From NCBI GenBank assembly GCA_036927565.1, contig JAYESD010000011.1, forward strand, positions 93,905,178 to 93,969,177: a stretch of 64,000 bases of DNA. Direction: 5' to 3'. Both the position numbers and the translations under genes were made by a program. Below the pieces are notes generated by a model. The model ran no database searches. It saw nothing but the letters and a program-made list of their open reading frames with translations, and was not told where the DNA came from. This document shows positions 57,125 through 64,000 of this stretch, piece after piece. Positions within the stretch are counted from its first letter, which is position 1. Every line of letters starts with the position of its first letter. The DNA comes from Tuctoria greenei (taxonomy: Eukaryota; Streptophyta; Magnoliopsida; Poales; Poaceae).

Positions 57125-57267
57125 TATCGGTACCCTAAAAACCATACACCCCCTGAGGTTACAAAGATCTCAAGGGAAGGACATCAACTCAAATTGAAGA
57201 CCCTCGGGGGCCCACTCGCCAGACGTGACCGGACCCGCTTCTCCAACATGGTTAACCTCTAGGTTGC

Positions 57268-57440
57268 CACGTGTACTGTCAGCCCAGAGCTATTACCCGC
57301 AAGGGTGAAGCTCCGGGCCAAGTACTGAAACGGCACCTCCGGAGGTAGCCCCCGACCGAGAGAAGCTCCGGACATGACACGTGCCAGGTCACCCCGGAGC
57401 TTCCCGCTTCTCCCAAGCAAGCTCCGGAGCTGCCACGTGT
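57268..57440 (+). promoter_or_regulatory. CACGTG boxes in the U3 of the Gypsy B LTR
   Basis: Three perfect CACGTG cores (57268, 57378 and 57435) lie among repeated AAGCTCCGG words, 270-440 bases upstream of the TATA box. The layout corresponds to the tandem units of Gypsy A. Confidence 0.6.
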
Positions 57441-57705
57441 CCACACGACGGAGCTAAATGCTTAAAGCCCTCGGGAGACGTTGTAACGGCTCCGGATCTC
57501 CAAAGGACAGCCGCAGACTTCAAGATCCGATTAATTACCATTAATTCCACGTTAATGATAATTAATCGGACAGCCTTAACACCTGTAACGGCACTGTCGG
57601 AGCCGTTACAGGGTTATTAACAACAATTAATCTCGTGTATCAATACTAATAACCGCCAGGGCCACATGTCGGGCCAGGCTGACTTGTAACGGTTGGTCCT
57701 TGTAC

Positions 57706-57713
57706 TATAAAAG
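57706..57713 (+). promoter_or_regulatory. TATA box of the Gypsy B LTR
   Basis: TATAAAAG, matching 13432-13440 and 50187-50194 in the Gypsy A LTRs. Transcription would start about 30 bases downstream. Confidence 0.75.
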
Positions 57714-57954
57714 GACAAACCGACGATACACAGAGGGGGGCGAACACTCTGAAGCTCACAAGTTAATACAACAAACACACACCCGTGGAGTAGGGTATTA
57801 CGCTCAGGCGACCCGAACCACGTAAACCACCGTGTCACTCGTGTCCAAATCGCATTTCACTTTCTTAGATCTCCGCGCGCCCAGACCGAACCACAAACTC
57901 CTTCAAACACTTTTCATAGTGTTAGGGGATCTGCCGACTCCAACAGTCGACAGT

Positions 57955-57973
57955 TGGCGCGCCAGGTAGGGGC
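57955..57973 (+). other. Primer-binding site of Gypsy B
   Basis: TGGCGCGCCAGGTAGGGGC lies two bases after the LTR, with the palindrome GGCGCGCC. The tRNA is not assigned. Confidence 0.72.
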
Positions 57974-57990
57974 GCCTGAGATCTTCAAGA

Positions 57991-60408
57991 ATGGTGAATT
58001 CTGCAGCTGGATCATCCAACGGGCAACCTGCTGCTCAGACTGTCGGAGGCAATCCCTCCAACATGCAACCACCGGCAGGAGCCTCAGTTCCAGCGGGAGT
58101 CACACTCCCACCACCACCATCTTCTCCGGCAAGACATGCCGAACGACATGATGGTGCACCGGCGTCACATTCTGCGCCGGCAAGTCGTGACAACCCAGAA
58201 CACGCGCTCCATGCAGCGCGTGCTCTCCTTCAGCGACCACCACCTCCGGATGCATCTCAAGGTGCCATGGAGCAATGGAGAGCTGATATTGAGCATTTGG
58301 TCGCAGCAGCGGCCGAACGCCTCAACAATCAGGGTCCACCTCCTTCAGGGCGGGCCCCGTCGCAGCGACGAACGTTGTCTGGAAGACTTGGTCCACATGT
58401 CTCCAACAACCGAAGAAGAGCTGCGTCACAGCAAGTGACGTCGTTGCCCTCTGGGGCACGACGTGCCCATACTGCATCTCGGCTTTCGACACACGACCTC
58501 CGAGCGGAGCTTGATCGCCGATACCGCCAACAGGATGGCCGTGTCCACATCGAGCGAGCTCGAGAAAGACGAGATGCTCAAGATCTTTCTACTCTGGAAG
58601 GAGTAGGAGGAGGCTGTTCCGCTCTAGCCATGCACCTGCGTATGGTTAGATGGCCACAGAAGTTCCGGCCACACTTGCCGGAAAAATTCGACGGGACTGT
58701 CAATCCCGTAGAATTTCTACAGATATACTCCACTGCGATCCTAGCAGCTGGAGGAAATGAGGCTGTAATGGCCAATTACTTTCCAGTGGCCTTAACTGGG
58801 ACTGCTAGGTCCTGGTTTATGAGCCTTCCACCCAACTCTATCGACAGTTGGGAGGAGCTATGCCGCCAGTTCACCGCCAATTTCGGGAGTTCATACACCC
58901 GTCCAGGCACCGAACTGGACCTTTTTGCGGTCGTGCAAAAAGGAGGGGAATCTTTGCGGTCATTCATCCAGAGATTCTCTCAGGTACGTAACACAATCCC
59001 TTCTATCTCAAGCGCTTCTGTCATTGTAGCATTCAGACAGGGTGTACGAGACAAGAAGATGTTGGAGAAACTGGCGATCAAAGAGATCACCAGTGTCACG
59101 GAGCTCTTCAGCCTGGCTGACAAATGTGCCAGAGCTGCGGAGGGCCGTGAAATGCACTCCAAACCAGCCTTGGAGGATCATAAAAAATCCTCCAAAGAAG
59201 AAGTCGCTACCTCCGGGAGTGGCAAGAAGAAAAAGAAGACCAACGGCAAGAAGAAGCCGTCGGCCGGCACATCCAACGTTGCAGCCACTGCAACTCCTGA
59301 TGGCCGGGGGCCACGCCCCGAGAAGCGACCTCGACCGTCTTCCGAAGACGGTGGCAAATCCAAGATGTGGTGCCCCATTCACAAAACGGGCAGCCACAGG
59401 CTGGAGGATTGCCGGGAGGTCCAAAACCTTGCCGAGCGCTACCACAAGCGCCGGGAAGGGTCTCCCTTCCGCCAGAGGGAGGGAAAACAAAAGGTCGATG
59501 AAGCTCCGGCTGAAGAGGAGTTAGGGTTTCAAGACCCCAAAAAGGTCTTGAAAGCCGTCTACACCTCCGTCGACGATGATTCCGACGTCTCCGACAACGA
59601 ACGTCGAAAAACCATGAACACCATCTTTGGTGGATCATGGGACATCACCTCTCGTCGCGTCATTAAGACCATGCGACGGGATATGGCTGCTGTAGCTCCT
59701 ACAGCTAGACCGGAGCCACATCGAAAGTGGATGGACACACCCATCACTTTCGATGCTTCGGATTGTCCTCAAAGCATGGTCGGAGCTGGCCAGCTGCCCT
59801 TGATGGTATCCCCCACCATCAACAACATCCAGCTCCATCATGTCCTGGTAGATGGAGGTTCGGGGCTTAATCTCATCAGCTTCGAAGCTTTCACTAAGCT
59901 TCAGCTTCGACCTTCAGACCTCCAGCCCTCTCGACCTTTCTCCGGAGTAGGTCCGGGGGCCATAACCCCACTCGGAGCTATCACTCTCCCTGTTACCTTC
60001 GGGACCCGGGAGAAGTATCGCACCGAAAAGTTGGTCTTCGACGTCGCTCAGATCAACTTACCATTCAACGCCATTTTGGGTAGACCTGCCCTGTACAAAT
60101 TCATGGCAGCTGCTCATTATGGATACCTGGTGTTGAAGATGCCGACACCAGTAGGCGTTCTCCGGATCCGTGGAGATCGCACTGCCGGAGTAACTGCTCT
60201 GGAAGAACTCCATGCACTCACCACAGCGCAAGAGGAGGATTCCAGACAGAAGCAAGCTCCACAACCTCCGAGCATTCGTCAACGAGGCTCGACCTCTGCA
60301 CCCCGTGTGCAGCCAAGCGGCGACACCGACATTCCCGTCAAAGTCGTCCAAATTGGTTCCGATGTCACTCAAACTACTCGCATATCGGGTGGCTTGAACG
60401 ACAAATAG
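57991..60408 (+). CDS. Gypsy B gag-protease polyprotein
   Basis: 805 residues. The N-terminal ~90 residues are Pro/Ala/Ser-rich. The Retrotrans_gag capsid core lies at about 215-370 (NYFPVALTGTARSWFMSLPP, then SFIQRFSQVRNTIP). A lysine-rich basic stretch follows at about 405-430. A zinc knuckle of variant form, CPIHKTGSHRLEDC (CX2HX4HX4C), sits near residue 460. The aspartic protease has LVDGGSGLNLIS near residue 618 and NAILGRPALY near 690. The start ATG lies 39 bases after the LTR. The frame ends in UAG and continues open in the same frame as pol, so a gag-pol fusion could arise by readthrough. It forms the particle and processes the polyprotein. Confidence 0.92.
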   Translation: MVNSAAGSSNGQPAAQTVGGNPSNMQPPAGASVPAGVTLPPPPSSPARHAERHDGAPASHSAPASRDNPEHALHAARALLQRPPPPDASQGAMEQWRADIEHLVAAAAERLNNQGPPPSGRAPSQRRTLSGRLGPHVSNNRRRAASQQVTSLPSGARRAHTASRLSTHDLRAELDRRYRQQDGRVHIERARERRDAQDLSTLEGVGGGCSALAMHLRMVRWPQKFRPHLPEKFDGTVNPVEFLQIYSTAILAAGGNEAVMANYFPVALTGTARSWFMSLPPNSIDSWEELCRQFTANFGSSYTRPGTELDLFAVVQKGGESLRSFIQRFSQVRNTIPSISSASVIVAFRQGVRDKKMLEKLAIKEITSVTELFSLADKCARAAEGREMHSKPALEDHKKSSKEEVATSGSGKKKKKTNGKKKPSAGTSNVAATATPDGRGPRPEKRPRPSSEDGGKSKMWCPIHKTGSHRLEDCREVQNLAERYHKRREGSPFRQREGKQKVDEAPAEEELGFQDPKKVLKAVYTSVDDDSDVSDNERRKTMNTIFGGSWDITSRRVIKTMRRDMAAVAPTARPEPHRKWMDTPITFDASDCPQSMVGAGQLPLMVSPTINNIQLHHVLVDGGSGLNLISFEAFTKLQLRPSDLQPSRPFSGVGPGAITPLGAITLPVTFGTREKYRTEKLVFDVAQINLPFNAILGRPALYKFMAAAHYGYLVLKMPTPVGVLRIRGDRTAGVTALEELHALTTAQEEDSRQKQAPQPPSIRQRGSTSAPRVQPSGDTDIPVKVVQIGSDVTQTTRISGGLNDK

Positions 60409-63400
60409 GAACTCGCGCTCATCACTTTCCTCCGGGCTAATGTTGACGTGTTTGCCTGGCAACCGTCACAAATGCCTGGGATCCCCAGGGAAGTGATTGA
60501 GCACAATCTGAAGATTTACCCCAACGCTCGACCTGTACACCAGAAACCTCGGAAGCAATCTGTAGAGCGACAGAACTTCATCCGACAAGAAGTGAAGAAG
60601 TTGCTCGAAGCCGGATTCATCCGAGAAGTCTACCATCCAAAATGGCTGGCAAACCCAGTCGTTGTGCCTAAGGCCGGCGGGAAACTTCGGATGTGCATCG
60701 ACTACACCACACTGAATAAGGCATGTCCAAAAGATCCATTCCCACTACCTAGAATAGACCAGATAGTGGATTCCACCTCTGGGTGTGAGTTACTGTGTTT
60801 TCTAGACGCATATTCAGGATATCATCAAATCCGGATGTCTAGGGAAGATGAAGAACATACTTCATTCATCACAGTGGATGGATTGTATTGTTACACAGCC
60901 ATGCCTTTTGGTCTCAAGAATGCAGCTTCAACTTTTGTACGAGCAATGTACAAAACTTTCGAAGAACTCATCAGAGACATAGTGGAGGTGTACGTTGATG
61001 ACATTGTGGTCAAAGTCAAAAACAAGGAGTCCCTCTTGGATACCTTGCAGGCTGTCTTCGACAAGCTGCGGGCCACCCGCACGAAGCTAAACCCAGACAA
61101 GTGCGTCTTCGGGGTTAGTTCCGGAAAGCTTCTTGGTTTCCTGGTAAGTCACCGGGGTATAGTGGTTAATCCGGCGAAGATAAAAGCCATCGAAGACATG
61201 CGGCCACCAACCCGCATCAAAGACGTCCAAAAATTAACTGGATGTCTAGCAGCCCTCAGTCGATTCATTTCAAGACTGGCGGAAAGGGCACTTCCCTTCT
61301 TCAAGTTACTGAGGAAGTCCGGACCATTCCAATGGTCTGAAGAGGCAGAGAAGGCATTCCAGGAGCTGAAACATTTCCTCACCACTCTACCAGTCTTGGT
61401 AGCTCCGAACCCTGGTGAGCCTTTATTGCTTTATATTTCAGCAGCTGACGAAGTCGTCAGTATGGTTCTGGTTGCGGAGAGACCGGAACTACCCAATACT
61501 CAGGAATCCAGATCCCTTCGGGAGGATCCGGAGGTTCCCGAAAGCAGGTCTGGGTCCCAGCTCCCAGACTTGAATCCTCAAGAAGCCACTTCAGAGGACA
61601 CGGATCCTTCTGATAGGATCCAGGTCATTCCTGAAGAAGCTCCGGGTTCCTCCACCCAGAACCCGGAGGTCCTCGAATATAGTTTGGACCCCTCCGACAG
61701 GGTCCGGATCAATGGAGAGGAAGCTCCGGACCCCTCCGGGAGGGTCCGGACCGTTCAACGCCCAGTATACTTCATCAGTGAAGTGTTACATGATGCCAAG
61801 ACTCGATACCTAGAGGTACATAAGATGCTCTACGCAGTTCTTATTGCCTCAAGGAAGCTTCGACACTATTTCCAAGCTCACAAAGTCTCGGTGGTAACCT
61901 CATATCCACTTCGAGCGATTCTGCATAATCCCAATTCAACTGGGAATATAGCGAAGTGGGCAGCGGAACTGGCTGAATTCGACCTCGAATTCATTCCAAG
62001 ACAAGCAATCAAGAGTCAAGCGTTGGCAGATTTTGTGGCAGAATGGACTCCCTCTCCATTAAACCCTGGGGGCCCCAGCGAGCAGAAGAAGGAACCGCAA
62101 GTTCCGGCCTTCACTAAGCCTCACTGGACCCTTTACTTCGACGGCTCCATGCAGAAGCAGGGAGCCGGAGCTGGAGTCCTTCTCCTCACACCAACCGGGG
62201 AGAAGGTAAGATACATGGTGCACCTTGATTTCAAGGCAACCAACAACATGGCGGAGTACGAAGCACTCATATATGGATTAAAGGTGGCACTATCCTTTGG
62301 TGTCAAGCAGTTGCTGGTCAAAGGAGATTCACAACTTGTTATCAAACAGGTGAAGGGTGAATGCTCCTGCAATAATCTCCAGCTGGCTGCTTATCTCCTT
62401 GAAGTCCAGAGGCTTCAGAAGGACTTCGAAGTCCTAGACCTTCACCATGTTCAGCGTGCTCACAACGTTGAAGCTGACGAACTCTCGACCAAGGCGTCAA
62501 CCGGAGCTCCGGCTCCAGACGGAACCTTTGTCCGGAGGATGTCAAAACCCACAGTTCAGCCTGCCGAGCTGAACGAAGGGGGCGAGATCAGCATCCCGAA
62601 GCTGACGGTCCCGATGGCCCTGTTACCATGGCAGCCATCAAGGGTCGTAGGTGCTGCCGGAAGCTCCGAGCAACCCAGCACGCAAGACTCAAATGCTCAA
62701 GTCAGTTCCGATGCATGGATCTCGGAGATCCGGAACTACTTGAAAGACAACATCCTTCCTGACGATGATGTATCCGCTGACCGGGTAGTCAGATTGGCTA
62801 AAAGATACACGTTGGTAGAAGGGGATCTCTACCGGCGCGGTGCCAACGGCATCCTAATGCGGTGCATCACAAGGGAAGAAGGCTGCGAGCTCCTCGCAGA
62901 AATCCATGGAGGCGAGTGTGGGAACCACGCGTCTTCCCGCACGCTGGTCGGAAAAGCCTTTCGGCACGGCTTCTACTGGCCAACAGCGCTCCAGGATGCT
63001 ACTGAGCTAGTGAAGAAATGCAAAGCATGCCAATTTCATGCAAAGCAAATTCATACACCTGCTCAGCCCTTACAAATGATACCTCCTACGTGGCCTTTCG
63101 CCGTGTGGGGGATAGACATCTTGGGACCCTTCCCAAGAGCCGTCGGAGGTTACAAGTTCCTGTATGTCGCCATCGACAAGTTCACCAAGTGGCCGGAAGC
63201 TACTCCTGTTGTGACGATCAACAAACAATCTGCAATCAATTTTCTACAATCTATCGTGAGCAGATTCGGAGTCCCAAACAAGATCATCACTGATAATGGG
63301 ACTCAGTTCACAAGCTCCTCATTTCAAGGATATTGCGAAGACCTCGGCATACAAGTTTGCTACGCTTCCGTAGCTCATCCTGCCAGCAATGGGCAAGCCG

Positions 63401-63951
63401 AGAGAGCAAACGCAGAGATCCTTAAAGGACTCAAAACGCGCACTTATGAGCGTTTGAAAAAGCACGGAGCTAATTGGATCGAAGAGCTTCCGCCCACTCT
63501 ATGGGCTAACAGGACTTCTCCAAGTCGGGCAACCGGAGAAACACCCTTTTTCCTGGTGTATGGAGCAGAAGCGATCCTTCCTCCGGAAATCACCTTGGGT
63601 TCCCTCCGAGTCCGGACCTTCGACGAAGCCGCGCAGGACCAGCTCCGGCGTGAAGACCTAGACCTCCTCGAGGAGGGAAGGTGCCAAGCAGCTGTTCGGA
63701 ATGCCCGATACCGCCAAGCTCTACGGCGCTATCATCAGCGGCATGTACACAACCGACAGCTCGAGGAAGGCGATCTGGTGCTACGGAGAATACTATCCAG
63801 AGAAGGGCAAAACAAACTCTCCCCCGGCTGGGAAGGACCCTTCCGAGTGATCAAAGTATCCCGTCCCGGAAGCGTTCGCTTGGCTACTGAGGATGGGACA
63901 CCTCTCCCAAATCCTTGGAACATCGAGCACCTCCGTAAGTTCTACACTTAA
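60409..63951 (+). CDS. Gypsy B pol: RT, RNase H, archaeal-type RNase H, integrase
   Basis: It is open for 1180 codons after the UAG, with the first ATG at 60448. Counting from that ATG: RT with FLDAYSGYHQI near 117 and YVDD at 182-185; a Pro/Glu-rich repeat linker at about 345-437; RNase H from 437 (RPVYFISEVLHDAK) to about 535; a second, archaeal-type RNase H at 558-690 (LYFDGS, NNMAEYEALIYGL, GDSQLV); the H2C2 zinc region from 816 (HGGECGNH, CKAC); and the integrase core from 881 (WGIDILGPF, TDNGTQF, NGQAERANAE) to the C-terminal NIEHLRKFYT. All catalytic residues are present. Dual RNase H defines the Tat lineage. An internal start or UAG readthrough is needed for expression. Confidence 0.93.
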   Translation, partial: ELALITFLRANVDVFAWQPSQMPGIPREVIEHNLKIYPNARPVHQKPRKQSVERQNFIRQEVKKLLEAGFIREVYHPKWLANPVVVPKAGGKLRMCIDYTTLNKACPKDPFPLPRIDQIVDSTSGCELLCFLDAYSGYHQIRMSREDEEHTSFITVDGLYCYTAMPFGLKNAASTFVRAMYKTFEELIRDIVEVYVDDIVVKVKNKESLLDTLQAVFDKLRATRTKLNPDKCVFGVSSGKLLGFLVSHRGIVVNPAKIKAIEDMRPPTRIKDVQKLTGCLAALSRFISRLAERALPFFKLLRKSGPFQWSEEAEKAFQELKHFLTTLPVLVAPNPGEPLLLYISAADEVVSMVLVAERPELPNTQESRSLREDPEVPESRSGSQLPDLNPQEATSEDTDPSDRIQVIPEEAPGSSTQNPEVLEYSLDPSDRVRINGEEAPDPSGRVRTVQRPVYFISEVLHDAKTRYLEVHKMLYAVLIASRKLRHYFQAHKVSVVTSYPLRAILHNPNSTGNIAKWAAELAEFDLEFIPRQAIKSQALADFVAEWTPSPLNPGGPSEQKKEPQVPAFTKPHWTLYFDGSMQKQGAGAGVLLLTPTGEKVRYMVHLDFKATNNMAEYEALIYGLKVALSFGVKQLLVKGDSQLVIKQVKGECSCNNLQLAAYLLEVQRLQKDFEVLDLHHVQRAHNVEADELSTKASTGAPAPDGTFVRRMSKPTVQPAELNEGGEISIPKLTVPMALLPWQPSRVVGAAGSSEQPSTQDSNAQVSSDAWISEIRNYLKDNILPDDDVSADRVVRLAKRYTLVEGDLYRRGANGILMRCITREEGCELLAEIHGGECGNHASSRTLVGKAFRHGFYWPTALQDATELVKKCKACQFHAKQIHTPAQPLQMIPPTWPFAVWGIDILGPFPRAVGGYKFLYVAIDKFTKWPEATPVVTINKQSAINFLQSIVSRFGVPNKIITDNGTQFTSSSFQGYCEDLGIQVCYASVAHPASNGQAERANAEILKGLKTRTYERLKKHGANWIEELPPTLWANRTSPSRATGETPFFLVYGAEAILPPEITLGSLRVRTFDEAAQDQLRREDLDLLEEGRCQAAVRNARYRQALRRYHQRHVHNRQLEEGDLVLRRILSREGQNKLSPGWEGPFRVIKVSRPGSVRLATEDGTPLPNPWNIEHLRKFYT

Positions 63952-64000
63952 TTCCACGGAGGTGAGTCTTAAGTAACTTGAAGTGTATGTTATAGAGTCA
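63952..64000 (+). other. Start of the Gypsy B 3' region
   Basis: The first 49 bases after the pol stop codon. By analogy with Gypsy A, a tandem array and an antisense ORF may follow outside the window. Confidence 0.5.

Larger units (their letters stand above)
57125..57952 (+). repeat. 5' LTR of Gypsy B
   Basis: It runs from TATCGGTACC to CAGTCGACA (828 bp). The first dinucleotide is TA rather than TG, a change from the TGTCGG of Gypsy A. It holds CACGTG cores at 57268, 57378 and 57435, a TATA box (TATAAAAG, 57706-57713) and the shared R/U5 segment. Confidence 0.88.
53988..64000 (+). mobile_element. CACTA transposon B, left end and TNP2 gene, runs past the window
   Basis: The left end starts CACTACAGGAAACGACGAAT at 53988, preceded by GAG. 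Subterminal repeats, a GC-rich leader and the first part of a TNP2-type transposase follow on the plus strand. Gypsy B interrupts the transposase at 57125. The right end is not in the window. It is a different family from CACTA A: its subterminal motif is ACCGACGC rather than CTTACGTCGG. Confidence 0.8.
57125..64000 (+). mobile_element. Ty3/Gypsy retrotransposon B (Tat type), intact frames, 3' end outside
   Basis: 5' LTR 57125-57952, primer site, gag-protease 57991-60408 and pol 60409-63951 with only a single UAG between them. The 3' region starts at 63952 and the 3' LTR lies beyond the window. It is a close relative of Gypsy A, with matching gag start, pol and LTR features. It inserted into the transposase exon of CACTA B. 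The intact frames suggest a recent insertion and possibly an autonomous element. Confidence 0.92.

Noticed and set aside
1..64000. tRNA or rRNA genes
   Set aside because: No cloverleaf-like A/B box pair or rRNA sequence was recognised by eye. The TGGTATCAGAGC words are retrotransposon primer sites, not tRNA genes.

Overview
This is plant nuclear DNA, almost certainly from a grass (Poaceae), possibly a panicoid (an inference from GC-rich exons and from the mix of transposon families). It holds one ordinary host gene, a three-exon B12D/MLRQ-like gene for a mitochondrial complex I-associated protein (4760-5654, + strand). Nearly everything else is transposable elements stacked inside one another.

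Layout. 1-4650: AT-rich DNA, a probable Gypsy-type LTR on the minus strand ending at 2516, and a 1.5 kb terminal-inverted-repeat element (2570-4038). 4657-5760: the B12D gene with its TATA box. 6046-11640: a minus-strand L1-type LINE with an intact 1179-residue endonuclease/reverse transcriptase ORF2 and a 5'-truncated ORF1. 11641-53880: an RNase H-bearing LINE fragment whose reading frame is cut at 11791/53024 by a 41 kb nest. The outer shell of the nest is CACTA element A (11792-53023). Inside it, with a perfect AGGTC target duplication, lies Ty3/Gypsy element A of the dual-RNase-H Tat type (12836-50441). Inside Gypsy A lie two further elements. One is a very young non-coding retrotransposon with 5 kb LTRs (LARD type, 23006-38097, target duplication AAGAA), which splits the antisense ORF of Gypsy A. 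The other is a decayed minus-strand Ty1/Copia element (39287-49603), inserted 19 bases inside the 3' LTR of Gypsy A. 53988-64000: CACTA element B, whose TNP2-type transposase is broken by Gypsy element B (57125 to past the window end). Gypsy B is a relative of Gypsy A with intact gag-protease and RT-RNase H-integrase frames.

Order of events inferred from the nesting: RNase H LINE, then CACTA A, then Gypsy A, then Copia and LARD separately. The LARD LTRs differ at only about 20 single bases by eye over 5 kb, so it is recent. The LARD has no proteins and would depend on an autonomous Gypsy relative. Gypsy B is the only LTR element here that looks able to encode its own machinery.

The most interesting signals are: a UAG codon at the identical place between gag-protease and pol in both Gypsy copies (possible programmed readthrough); the LARD, with degenerate ~190 bp repeats in its internal region and PPR-like fragments in its LTRs; a 72-bp six-copy array in the Gypsy A 3' region; arrays of CACGTG boxes in the Gypsy LTR promoters; and an expandable repeat linker inside the Gypsy polyprotein.
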